Source of the DNA: Guillardia theta CCMP2712
Lineage: Eukaryota; Cryptophyceae; Pyrenomonadales; Geminigeraceae
Length of the DNA stretch: 64,000 bases
Assembly: GCF_000315625.1 (NCBI RefSeq)
Contig: NW_005434592.1
Location: 239,225 to 303,224 of the forward strand
Direction: 5' to 3'
Part shown: positions 31,637-42,673 of the stretch, one piece after another
Layout of the letters: every line of letters begins with the position of its first letter
Numbering within the stretch: the first letter of the stretch is position 1
Program-made: the position numbers and the translations under genes
The notes under the pieces: generated by a model
The model's input: the letters and a program-made list of their open reading frames with translations, nothing else
What the model was told of the DNA's origin: nothing
Database searches by the model: none

Positions 31637-33594
31637 TTATCGCCGTTGTGAGAAGGCGCTGCATCCGAAAGCTGGTTGGGCTGTCGATGGGCTCAGATAG
31701 GCAAAACAGAAGGACATGATCACCTCGAGCAGAGAAGCTGAAGTCTTATCCAATACATCCGCAACTCCCTGCTCCTCTGCTTTATCCTTTGACAGAAGTT
31801 GTTCTCGTTCCTTGTGATATGCAAGCCGTCGAATCCTCTCCTCTCGTGACCTCACAATGTCAGCATTCCACATGCTCTTTACGCTTGCATGGTATTTGTC
31901 TGAAGACAGATCAAGCTCGTGGAGAGTATTTTCTTGTCTGGATTTCGAATTTTGAGAGGGCTTCTTCGATCTATTGGGTCTCCCAGCGAAACTCTTGCTC
32001 TTGATCCGTTCTTCATCCTTGGACTGTTTTGTTTTCTCAAGATTGACGTGAGGTTTGGTCTCACCGCTCTCAATTGCAAGCATCTTCTTTGCCAACCTTG
32101 CCTTGGCCGCTTCTCGGGCCTTCAGGTTTGCTCGCTTCTGAACGTCTCTCTCGGACTCTTGCTGGAGAAGCTTTGCTCGCTTGATAACCTCGTCCTCGTC
32201 CCGTGTTTTAAGCTGCTGCACTTCTTTCAAGAACGCTTGCCTTCTGGCTTCCTCAACCTTTTCAGCTGCTTGGTACGTTGTGCTGTAGTCTTGATCAACG
32301 GAGGTGGGGTTGGTATCATGATGCATGGTGTGTTGAGGAGGATCCTTGATCATGCTTCTGACATGATCCCCTTTGCTATTCTCGGGCTGGTTCTCTGGCG
32401 TGCTCAAATCTTTCATAGTTTGCTGGAGTTGTTCTTGGAATTTCTTCTCTGCAGCCATCTGCTTCTTGGCAATAGCTTCATGGCGCATCTTAAAGGCATA
32501 CATATCTTCCTTTTTCAGCTATCATTCTAGTTAACGTTCGGCAAATCTCTAATCAAATCCCATATTACCTCGCTTGTTGCCTTCTTCAAAGCTGCAAGTT
32601 CCGATTTTTCTTGAGCGGATCGAAGCTTTTCCACAGTCTGCATGATGTGAGATTGCACCTAAAGAAGTGGAGGATCGACTTTCAGCTTACCATCGACTTG
32701 TTCTGTAGATGATTGAATTCATCGTATGCGAGTAGATTCTCTGCTTTTTGAGCGTATCCTTTGAAAATCGAGTCGCCTTCACTGCTCATTTTTTTGTTCT
32801 TTTCTTCTTTTGTGATGTCCTCCAATGCTGCCTTCTCATACTTGTCTTTCATTGATCTCCATTCCCGATCAGTCAATTTTTGCTTGACCAACGTATCAGA
32901 GGAAGGCAATAAAAAAGAAGGAGTCGTATTACTTTTGTATCGCCCTTGCTATTCTTGAGAACATGTTGATATGCCTATACACAACAAAATAACCATGCGT
33001 TTGTCGTATCATGGCATCGCAAGCCGAAGTTGAAGTCAATCTATACCATCTGACGAGCTTCCAATCGAGCTTTGGCCTTGTCTTGGATTTCCTTGACTTC
33101 ATTGGTGCTTTTGAAAATTGTTAGACAACAGCATGAAACTTGCACTGCACAGACAATGTCTTGATGTTTTCACTCTTTTTTCCAGCTGGGCTGACTTGAT
33201 CTACTCGTCCTGGTTTGATCGATTTCTGTGCCTGTTCGTTGTCATGATCTTCAGGTTCGAATGAAGTGAGCAACAAGATATATTCAACCTGACCCATCTT
33301 CCCTGTCGAGGACTGCTTCGATCCCAGAACACTCTCATGGAATCCTTGTTGTACCACTTGCCAGCTGACCAGAATGAGAGCAAAGATCATGGCACATGCA
33401 ACCAAGTATCGTGCATGTTCCATGACAACGTTGTTCTTTCGCCTGATGCAAGGTGACTGTGAGTGAGAAGACAACTGCAGCAGCCACATCGATTCACCTC
33501 CGAAGATTTGGGGCAACGAGGGTGTCCATGTACGAGCATTCGCTACCAAGACCTGCAGGTGGACGTCAATCTCTCTGACGGTTTGAGGATCCAT
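31637..33594 (-). CDS. Coiled-coil protein with an N-proximal membrane segment
   Basis: The frame starts at ATG 33594 (MDPQTVREIDVHLQVLVANA). It has a likely membrane helix, YLVACAMIFALILVSWQVVQ, near residue 65. Then come short exons: NEVKEIQDKAKARLEARQM (about 33048-33105), a central exon 32682-32909 (LTDREWRSMKDKYEKAALED) and a long last exon 31637-32503. The last exon is Lys/Glu/Arg/Gln-rich, for example VEEARRQAFLKEVQQLKTRD, RSREERIRRLAYHKEREQLL and KDKAEEQGVADVLDK. The whole reads as extended helix/coiled coil. No named family is recognised. A structural or tethering role at a membrane is a guess. The boundaries of the smaller exons are approximate, and some may be missed. Confidence 0.55.
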
Positions 33595-33720
33595 CCCAAC
33601 AGGCGCTCATCAACGTCTCTCAGTCTTTCTTAAGTGAGTGACACACGCATTGCTAACCGTATGGCATATGCCGAGCTAAGAGGACAACAACTGCCTTTCT
33701 GAAATTCAGCATGCACTCGT

Positions 33721-33875
33721 GTTCAGAATTTCATCATTCGACAAGGTCTGTTGTGTTGAGAATATCATGATTCGACAAGGTCTGTTGTGTTCAGAATTTC
33801 ATCATTCGACAAGGTCTGTTGTGTTGAGAATATCATGATTCGACAAGGTCTGTTGTGTTGAGAATATCATGATTC
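33721..33875. repeat. 34-bp minisatellite with two alternating variants
   Basis: Four full units (33721, 33755, 33789, 33823) and a partial fifth (33857) of 34 bases each end in cgacaaggtctgttgt. Two variants differ at fixed positions: A has ttcagaatttcatc and B has ttgagaatatcatg. Their order is A-B-A-B-B, so part of the array has a 68-bp higher-order period. It lies between divergent genes. Confidence 0.92.
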
Positions 33876-34443
33876 AGGGTCACCCTCCTTCGATCCCTCC
33901 ATCCATTCCTCACAAAGAGTTCAACTACTCACCGCCCATGTCGCCCGCTGCTATTTCTGGTACTTGATCCGGGTCGTGGACCGTCGTTGCGACCGTTAAA
34001 AGATACTGCAACAAGTTCGTTGCTTCGTTTTGATTCTTCCGTTTCAGCATTTTAACGGCTCCCTTCTACAGCGCGGGATGCTGAATACTACATTTGAAGG
34101 AGGACGAGGAGGAGGAGGGGAGACGAAGGCGTGCGAGAAGACGAGAGGGTTGTGAAGAGAAGGCAACTCATTGGCAAGCTCGTTGCTGTTGCTCGTTGAT
34201 ATATCCTTGGAAACTGTGACTTGATGGCACAGCCAGCGGTGCGAGTAGCTTAGAGAGGCATAGGCTGCCAGGTACAAGAGCGAAGAGAACAAGCGGCAGG
34301 AAGTGCTCCCGTATCCTCATGTTGGTAATCCATTGAGACAGCGTCAAGACACATCCTTCCCCACCTCCCCACCTCCCTCCCTCCCTCGAACCCTCCCTCC
34401 CTCCCTTCATCCATCCCTCACAAAATACCGATTGCGTGCAACG

Positions 34444-35228
34444 ATGGGAGTCATGTTTTCCGGTTGTGCCTGTGCAGAGAAGTCGCATGGCCTTATCTTG
34501 GTGGGGCTCGATGCAGCAGGCAAAACAACATGGCTGTACAGGTTGCAAACTGGAGAAAATGTGAGCACAAATCCCACGATCGTCAGTAACTTCGAAGAGA
34601 TTCGTTACAAGAATGTCAAGTTGTCAGTTTGGGACCTCGGTGGACAGGCAGCACATAGGCCTTTGTGGAAGTATCACTTCCAGGCAGGAGATGGACGACT
34701 TCAGTGAACGTGTTCTTATGGTTACGCAGGGAACGAAGGGTCTGCTGTTCGCTGTTGACTCATCCGACCGTCAGAGGATTCACGAGGCTCGACGAGAGCT
34801 ACTCGAGCTCCTCAAGGACGAGAGGCTGCAGGAAAGCTGAGAGACTGAGGGCGCTGTGTGCACTGACTGCTTGCTTGCTATCTCAGGGAGCGATTGTGAT
34901 CGTGTTAGCAAACAAGCAAGACATCCCCAACGCCATGTCTGCGCAAGAGATCGCTGACTCCTTGGGCCTGTCGACGGCTGTGGGGTCAAAGGTGTCCTCT
35001 TCTCCTGCCCGACTCGAGCTGAGTATGGCACAGCGAAAGTGGTTTGTGCAGCCCACCAGTGCAATCTACGGGGAAGGAATCAATGAAGCCATGGACTGGC
35101 TGCTTGCTAACCTCGGGCTGGACTCTAAGGGATCAGCAAACGTGAATGCAGGCCACGACGCTCTCCACTACCCTCGCTCGCAGCTCAAGGTGCAGCTCGG
35201 GTGTTGGGTCGACAGAGCTGAAGTGTGA
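34444..35228 (+). CDS. Arf-like small GTPase with N-myristoylation signal
   Basis: Arf/Arl proteins are membrane-associated GTP switches in vesicle or ciliary traffic. The start MGVMFSGCACAEKSHG gives Gly2 and Ser6 (myristoylation) and two nearby Cys. G1 is GLDAAGKTTW, switch I contains NPTI, G3 is WDLGGQ, and G4 is LANKQDIPNAM. The C-terminal part reads WFVQPTSAIYGEGINEAMDW with a Ser-Ala G5 and then a short tail. Exon joins are unusual. The YHFQ/GTKGLLFAVDSS join needs a GC-AG intron (34684-34729). The next join, ERLQ/GAIVIVLANKQD, has no GT donor at all (CTGCAG|GAAAGC). A third intron after VGSK (about 35000-35037) is GT-AG. The gene may continue past 35228 into a longer tail (next entry). 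Confidence 0.8.
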
Positions 35229-35246
35229 CCCATCGTTCATGGCAGA

Positions 35247-36429
35247 TTGCAGAGGCGTGGCAGGCGAAACAAGGAGAGCAAGAGCCACCCGCTCACTCGG
35301 TCATGGTACATGGAAGTGACAGGATTTTGTGAACCTCTGAGTTCATTTTCGTCCTCGCAGGACTCGAATGGATATTCTGATGAAAGTAGCACACAGAACT
35401 TGTTGGATGGAACTCCAAGGGCCGAGGCTTCTGACTTGACTACGTCGTCGATTCCTCCTCCACATACGGATGTCGACGAGGCTGAGGGCAAGAAAGCAGC
35501 TGAGAGGCATACAGAGACAGAAATCAAAGATGCCGCGGTTCGATCAGTGGGCGAGGAAGAGGTAGACAAAGCCAGGAGGCAACCTATGTCTGTGCAGGAC
35601 GAGAGAAGCAGAGATGTTATCCAGGAGAAGCATTCAGATTTGGCGGACTTGAACCTTGAGCTCGAAAATGATCATGCAAGTGAAGGGATCAAGACGCCAG
35701 GGGAGGAAACGCAGCATCACCATACAAGTCAAGGTGTGCAGTCTAGTAGTTTCACGTGAAAATGTATACGTGATGTGGAGGCTGCAGAACCTGTGACGTC
35801 ATCGGGACCCTTCGGTCCTCCCCAGCATGTGGTCAAGGAAAGCAATCAGGACGGTTCAATCCCAAGTCAAGCGCAGCTCACGGCCACGAGAACAAGGAAT
35901 GATCCAGAAAGTTCTGCGAGACCTTCAAGAAATCGACCATCACAAGCCCAGCTATTTGCTTTGGTCTCGCAAACTTTCAGTCTCATCTCCCCCTTGCTGA
36001 TATCTCGCTCAGGTCATGCGCAGTCGCGTCCCCGCAAACTTGAGGACAGAGGTGAAGAAGAAAATAACTCATTCCACCGCCGAGTGATTGACTTTCGTGC
36101 CCAGCTGTACCACAAGATTAACCGAGGGCAGATCTCAACCCTGTGAGGAGCCTTTCGGTTCTACCGAGAGATTGTGACGTAGCTGTTTCTGCAGGGAAGA
36201 ACTTGGAGCTCATGGAGTGAAGGTTGATATGGAAGCTCCTTCGCAATGTCTGAGCGAGAGACGAGGGAAAGAGGCAGTGAAGGAATTGGCAGATGGGGGA
36301 GAGAGAACGATTCAAGCCTCTCGCGAAGCGCACAGGTACCGCAGACTCCATCAGAGTGTCAAGTTGAGACGTCATTGCAGGCATGGAGGCGGGCATCATT
36401 CAATAGATGACCAACCGCGGGGGATGTAG
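35247..36429 (+). CDS. Polar, low-complexity exons downstream of the Arf-like gene, unknown
   Basis: Consecutive plus-strand frames read a Ser/Glu/Asp-rich segment. One exon enters at a clear acceptor near 35360 (cctcgcag before gactcgaatgg) and gives LLDGTPRAEASDLTTSSIPP; acidic Gln/His-rich text follows up to 35757. Further pieces are RPSRNRPSQAQLFALVSQTF (about 35920) and VKELADGGERTIQASREAHR (about 36270), with acceptor-like cag at about 36194. They could form a disordered C-terminal tail of the Arf-like GTPase (as ARL13-type proteins have) or a separate gene. I recognise no domain. Confidence 0.35.
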
Positions 36430-36814
36430 ATGACGTTGCTCCATGACGTTGCTGACCGACAGGTCCGTTGGTCCGGCTGTCGTTCGCTTCATGTTGCCCG
36501 GCACGGATCTGCATGCGACTTGGCTAGTCGCGCCTGTGAGACAATTAACAAGCTAAATTCAATTAAGTGAGGAGGACTGTCAGGGAGTTTGATTGAACAT
36601 GTCAAACGTGATGGAGAATCCGGCAATCATTTTAATCTCGCAGCAATCTCCTCTACAGCTGTAAAGATTCTCTCCTCAGGCTCTCCTGCTGCCTTGTGCA
36701 AGGGTGTAGCCGCGAAGCTATGAAGGAGAGTGGGCGGAGCAAGCGGCTGAGAAGCTTGTGCCACGTCATTCAGGCATCATAGTCGTACAACATGTGCCCT
36801 CAAGCATCTCGCCA

Positions 36815-38316
36815 TCACTTGCCATACCATGAGACTACAGATGGAAGAGAGCTGAACGTTGCGACTGACTTGACGGACTCGGCCGGCTTCTCGACATCCG
36901 GGGCCGGGGCCGAAGACTCGGCCTGGGCCGACCCGGTGGAAGACTCAGCGGCCGGGGCTGGGTTGGAAGACAACTCTTCCGGGGCCGGGACGGCTGGCGG
37001 CTCCTTGGAAGGAGAGGCAGCGGTCTGGTTGGAGACTCCATCGATGGCTCTTCGAATCTCCTCCTCGTCGCCGAGGTAGTACCCCGAGAGAGGAGACCAG
37101 GAGCGGTCGCTCTTGATGGGGTTGAGCTCCTTGTCCAGCTCGTAGACCAGAGGAACGGCTGTGGGGATGTTGAGGCCGGTGATGACGTCCTCGGGGATCT
37201 TGTCCAGGTGCTTCACCAGCGCTCGGAGCGTGTTTCCATGGGCGGCTATGAGGAGACGCTTGCCAGACCTGATCTCAGGAACGAGCTCTTCCTCCCAGAG
37301 AGGCATGAACCTGTTAACAACGTCCTTGAGCGACTCCGACTTGGGCAGTTCGGCAGGCCTGACATCCTTGTAGCGCGGGTCCTTCCCTGGCCAGAACTCG
37401 TGATCCTCCTCCATGGCTGGAGGAGGAGTATCGTATGACCTCCTCCAGACATTGACCTGCTCCATCCCATGCTTCTCAACCGTCTCCTTCTTGTTCAGTC
37501 CCTGGAGAGCACCGTAGTGCCGTTCGTTGAGCTTCCAGCGCTTGATGATAGGAATGTGCATCAAGTCAAGGTCCTCCAGGATGTTCATTCCGGTCTTGAT
37601 CGCGCGCTTTAGAACGCTTGAATACACCACGTCGATGCCCAGCTTCTCCTGCTCGATCGCCTTGGCTGCTCGATGAGACTCTGCTTCCCCCGAAGGCGCC
37701 AGAGGCACGTCTACCCATCCCGTGAAGCGATTCTCAACATTCCACTGGCTCTCTCCGTGGCGGATCAGGATGATTGTGTACTTGTCCGGCACCTGATCTT
37801 TGACAACAGCAGCTTCTTGCTTCACAGTCTCCACACCCACGGCTGGGTTCCCCTCCTCCAGGGTCTCCACCTTGGCTGGCATAACGGCTGGACTTGCAGC
37901 TGCGACAGCCTTCATAGGGTACCAGCTGACAACGGACGGAAGCGCCTTGAACGGGGATGGCTTGTAGACGTCTTTCGCTTTCACTTCAGCGTCGGCTGCA
38001 GGTGCTGGAGCCGGAGCCGGAGCCGGAGCTGGAGCTGGAGCTGGAGCTGGAGCTACATGGTGAGATACTCTGTCCATGAAAGCATGCTCATACCTGCGAC
38101 AACTTGCACGGGCACAGGGGGACTGCTTTCTTGCTTCTGACTCGACGAGCTCAGAGAAGGAGCCGAAGGCTTAGGGTCGGTTGACAGAGGCTGCGCAGGT
38201 TTTGGGGAAGGATCAGGTTTCTTCTCCTGCGGTTTGACTGGATCCTTGACCGGTGAATCAATCTGAGCACTAGGAACAGGCTGGGCGGCAGTGTTCTTGC
38301 TACCTCCACAGCCCAT
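36815..38316 (-). CDS. Phosphoglycerate mutase (2,3-BPG-dependent type) with acylated N-terminus
   Basis: The enzyme interconverts 3- and 2-phosphoglycerate in glycolysis. Exon 1 (38316 to about 38099) starts MGCGGSKNTAAQ, a strong N-myristoylation plus palmitoylation signal, then Pro/Ser/Lys-rich linker. A short intron (about 38056-38098) leads to exon 2, which opens with an (Ala-Pro)n run. The catalytic domain has IILIRHGESQWNVENRFTGW (phospho-His motif RHG), SGEAESHRAAKAI, SSVLKRAIKT, LNERHYGALQGLNK, ERHYG-type Glu, and IAAHGNTLRALVKHL with the second catalytic His. The C-terminal tail is again Pro/Ala/Ser-rich. An identical octapeptide LPSVVSWY occurs before the domain (37919-37942) and at the extreme C-terminus (36824-36847). 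Membrane attachment of a glycolytic enzyme is unusual and inferred from the N-terminus only. Confidence 0.92.
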
Positions 38317-39403
38317 CGCGCCAACTCTATATCAGTTTGGGCAGTTTGTCGGTGCGTGGGATATGTCTAACTGAGACGCCTGAAAGAGGAGTTACAACCA
38401 TCCAGGAGAAATGAAACACATGTTGCTAATTGGTTTCTCCCCATAAGGCCTCTTACACTTCTGTTGATGCCAATTTGTTTTCATCGTTTCAGTTCGAATT
38501 TTGGTTTTCTGTTATTCAATTCATGCAATCGTCCTCAATTCACGTGTTCGCCTTTCCTATCTTTGCCCCTTTGCCCTGCCCTACCGCAGTGCAACCTTCA
38601 CAACCATGGCACTCTTGCGCAAGATTCTAGCATTTCCCCTATCTTTCTTCACTCTTGCGCATGTTCTTCTTCTTTGTCTTCCCTGCCATTGCTACATCCC
38701 TATCTCTCGCATCGGTTTCGCCTCCCTCCCATCCTCTTGTTGCCTACCCTGCATCTACACTCCCGGACATGCTCTCGTCAGCCCCCAACGCTTCACTACC
38801 CCTTTACCCCCCAAGTTTCTTCCACCCCTTGTTTCAGCTACCCTTACTGCTGAGCCGAAGGTCCCATCCTCTAGTACCCCCTCTTTCCTACGCAAAAGTA
38901 CGGGGAGCATACAGTGTTGTGACTACCCCCACCTAGTCATGAGCTCCACCACCCCTACAAGGGATGGGGTGCATGATCTTGCTACCCCTCCTCTCCGTGC
39001 CTCCTGACTCCCTCCAAAAGACTTTGAGCCCTGGGAGGTAAAGCACCACCCTACCCCCTCTTATTCCCCATAGTTGACTTAGAAGGACCCTCCTCACCAC
39101 CCAAAGTTGACCACCCTTTGCCCTACAGAAAATGATCAGCTAGCTGGTTGTCTTGGTTTTTCTGGTTTTACTGCCGTTACAGGAACGTTACAACTGGACC
39201 AAATGCGACTCACGGCATTTCAAGTTTCTTTACTCACAAATCCTCCGAACTAACCCACCCCCTTGATATCAGCAGTTAAGGAGAGGAAGGCACCCGTACT
39301 TGATGCCTATGTACCCCACCCCACCCCACCCCGAGTCAAATGTTTTTGACGGTCCTCTAGTGCTCAGTAGCTCTGATCCTCGCCGGGTCACTACGGAATT
39401 TTT
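38317..39403. other. Pyrimidine- and CCCCTA-rich intergenic region
   Basis: This region, 5' of the phosphoglycerate mutase gene and of the PDZ gene, is dominated by C-rich words such as accacccctac, taccccccaag and ccccaccccacccc (38560-39330). Long frames on the plus strand here are Pro/Leu/Ser-rich artefacts of composition. No splice-supported gene is seen. Confidence 0.5.
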
Positions 39404-40701
39404 GTGCGATCAACCATGTCTGGCATATTGGAATGCTTGCCGCAACCTGAGCACTCCATCGCTGCCGAGTGGCATGGCAGCGCAAGCCGGCACCCAGCTG
39501 AGGATCCTTCAAGTGCTGAGGCCTCTCACAACGGAAGTTGTCACAGGGAGCACGTGAAATTCTCCAGCGCAATGGATTCACATTCAGTTGTTGCTTCGAC
39601 CCCGAACAAACCAGAAGGAACCCAGGGGTTCTGGCTCTGGCAACTTCTTCCATCCTCTGCATCCGATGGTTCTCAGGATCATGAGTCAGTTTCAGTACAG
39701 CAGAATGACGTGACGCCACAACAGACGAAATTATCAGACTCAGAAACTGCTGTGAACCTCACAGGGTACGTAGCACAGCGGCACCTGGGTGGATGGGTTT
39801 TGAATCTGACATGTTTTATTCATTCTTTAAGGCAAGATCGTAAGAGTGAATGGAAATCAGAATTATTTTCACCCCGATATGTCAATGATGAGTAAGCTCA
39901 TTGGTCGAGATCATCGCTGGATGATTGAACCACTCGTTTGTCGAGCAGGTGGAAGATTTTACGGAACGAGCAGTGGAATCTTCGATTCGGTAGGAGAGTG
40001 GGCGTTGGTCTGCTCCTATTGCGAGAGAGGTCCAAGTTCATCGTCCATGGCTTCTTGCGAGGCAGCGCTTGCTCGAAATGCGATGATTTAAGAAAAGGAG
40101 ACATCTTGCACAAGATCGATGGCAAGCATGTAGATGGAATGACTAGGTTTGAGGTGAACCTTGCCCTTTTTTTTTCGTGCTTGATCATGTTGATGCTGAC
40201 ATGTTACAGGTTGCATCTTTGATCTTGGGCCCAGAGGGATCTTTTGTACATCTGACGTTCCTTCGTCAAGACTCATCGCCGATCTACAAGCTGATGGAGC
40301 ACGAGCAAGACGAGAACATCACGCATGGATATCAGATCTCTCTGTCGCCAAGTCTCAAGCAAGACAACATCGTCTCACACAGAATGCGTCGCGTTGCTCC
40401 AAGGCATAGCAAGTCAGTGAGTCCGCAGAAGAAGCAATTAATTTGCCATGCAGATATTTGAGTATCCAAGTCACATATCTCCGTGGGCAGATGGAGGATG
40501 GGGAGCATCAAGGTTGAAGTGCCGTTCTCATCCGGCTACTTCCCTGCTCGTATTCCTGATGTGCCTGCAGAAACAGGTGCCAGGGACACTCGGAGCGAGA
40601 CGCTCCCCTCCGAGTCGCCCACGTTTCGAGATTGGATTCTTGTCGATCAACACTCAGGTCGGGTCGCAAAACTTTGTCATCCTGAATATTATTATGACTG
40701 A
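39404..40701 (+). CDS. PDZ-domain protein
   Basis: A PDZ domain is clear. The exon near 39950-40152 reads GRRVGVGLLLLRERSKFIVH, then GFLRGSACSKCDDLRKGDIL and HKIDGKHVDGMTRFE. After an intron with GTGAAC donor and TTACAG acceptor (about 40153-40209) it continues VASLILGPEGSFVHLTFLRQ. The GVGL carboxylate loop, the GDIL/IDG turn and the final strand are all present. Before it lies a Ser/Gln/His-rich N-terminal exon (39404-39830). After it come a polar exon and a last exon with VPFSSGYFPARIPDVPAE and TFRDWILVDQHSGRVAK, stopping after PEYYYD at 40701. No other domain is recognised, so it is probably a scaffold. The N-terminal start and the 39830-39950 join are uncertain. Confidence 0.65.
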
Positions 40702-41480
40702 TCGATCCATCAGATGACCGCAGGGAGGATACAAGCCGCAGTGCTGGAGCACTAAGGTGAGGACGCTAACATGCCTGTTGACCTTGGTGAGTCAAGTCAC
40801 TTGCCCGCATTCCAGTGACAGCGACCAACCTCGGCCCTTGTACCTTTATTGACCATGAAATGCTATTCATGCTTACCGTACGTCTATGTTTTATGCCTCA
40901 AGATGGACGGCTCCCACTGCTCATTGTGCCACTTTCTCAGCCCTGAGCCGTAGTCCCCACTTGGCCCAGATCATCACGGACGCCGGGGTGACGGACGGTC
41001 GGAACGCCGTACGCGGGTCGGACCCGACCGTTCCGAACTTTCTCTCAGTCAAGTCACCGCCTGAGCCCGGCTGAGTCTGATCAGCCGCAGCGCTGAGTCA
41101 TCCCCGCGGCATGATCGGGCCGGATTCCGAGCCTCACCGTGACAGTCTGACTCAATCCCGCATGTCCGAGCCTCACTGATCAGACCGGCGCCCGGGCCGG
41201 GGACTCTGGGAGGCACGGATCATCCGGATTGCGGCCCACAGTTGAGCCGCGGCATTTGGTGATCCGAAGCCGCATGCCAGGATGATGGGCACGGTGCCGC
41301 CACGACGGTGGACTCGCCCGGCCGCCGGAGTCCGGCCGGGCCCCTAGCAGAACCTGCGGCCGGGCCGGGGCGCCCGGGAAGTTTTATTGCCCGGGATTAG
41401 TCGCAATGCCGACCATCATGCAGGCTTGGGTACACCCTCCCGACGTTACCTGCATTTCTCCCTTCCTGCTTCTCCTTCCT
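40702..41480. other. Spacer with GC island 40978-41382
   Basis: The GC island uses the same vocabulary as the others: GACTCAGT, CCGGGCC, GGCCGGGC and GTGACAGTCTGACTC words. It ends abruptly at gttttattgcccggg near 41380. No gene is supported. Confidence 0.6.
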
Positions 41481-41487
41481 GCCGTTA

Positions 41488-41600
<113 letters not shown>

Positions 41601-41769
41601 GCCTGTCTCTCCCTCTCCCTTGCTCTCCTGCATCGTCCCCCTAGCTCGGTCCACCCATCCTCCCTTCTTTCTCTTTCTGTCTCCTGTCCTCTCCTGCTCA
41701 TCCTCCTGAACCATGTCCTATGTCTCTCCCTTTCAGCGTCACTTCTTGCTTTATCTCCTCACAAAATCT

Positions 41770-42510
41770 CTTTCTAAGGGACGTCGATGAGCACGGCGGC
41801 ATGCAGAATTGGGATGAAGTTCGTTGGGGTCCAAGGTTGCGTGAGAATCTTTGGCAGATCGCAAAACTAGAAAAGAGCGTCAAGGAGGAGGAAGCCAAGG
41901 TGTTCGGTAGGGACTTAATTTCTTTCTGCTGAAGCAAGCTGTTATGGACAGCTGAAGAAGAATAGCTCGGATCTCACATAAAAACTCGATTCTGCCGTGA
42001 AGGAAGTGGAGGATGATATCGCCAAGTTTCGGTGCGTTTTCGACACGTAGGGAGTGGTTCCGGTCAACCATCCTTTGCTCCAGATCTAAGATGAGGTTGC
42101 AAAAAGAAGCTGCGGCGAAGGTTGCACTGAAAGGCAAGTCGTTAGACGATTGCTACCAGTCTGACTCTTGTTTTCAGAAGAAGATCTTGAAACTTTTGAC
42201 GAGGCTCTTGGACAAAACGAGGACTTGGTACAAGGTGCGATATTTCATGTCAACATTCCGGAATGTCTCCAAAGTCTTGATGTCTGTCACTGTGACCCAT
42301 TTATTGGATCAATATGTTTCCATCTGAATTAAGCTCATGAACAGGAGGAAAATTACCGAAAGAGTCGACGACTGAAGGAACTGCAGAAGTTGAAGTCCTG
42401 TAACTGACTTGTTTCTGCTTGCAGAGTCTGAACTGCCCGACGTTGCTGCTGTGATTCATGCGCGATTGAGGTCTTGTACAATCATCGATGTTTGTTCAAC
42501 CCAGTGACGG
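41770..42510 (+). CDS. Possible short coiled-coil gene in small exons, unknown
   Basis: One good exon enters after tttctaag at about 41777 and reads RDVDEHGGMQNWDEVRWGPR, followed by LRENLWQIAKLEKSVKEEEA, then a GGTAGG donor near 41908. Later fragments are Lys/Glu-rich (for example near 42085-42145), and a last candidate exon after ttgcag at about 42425 reads ESELPDVAAVIHARLRSCTI and stops at about 42508. The pieces are too short to assign, and exon order is inferred only from position. Confidence 0.3.
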
Positions 42511-42673
42511 ATACCCTAGGCCTTCAAGAAATGATGGGAATGCACATTCACAATTGAAAGTGAAGAAGTGATTTTAGAAGTCTTGCTCGCATTCGTTTGA
42601 CCCAGCAAGTTCCTCTGCGACTTTCATCTTTCGAGTGGATCTAAACGAGTTGGCGAAATTTCGTCTGTCAGCG

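Noticed and set aside
33721-33875. CRISPR-like array
   Set aside because: The 34-bp repeats are directly joined with no spacers, in eukaryotic DNA; it is a minisatellite.
38430-39007. Plus-strand Pro/Leu/Ser-rich frames
   Set aside because: They overlap in all three frames across a C-rich tract, which indicates composition and not coding.
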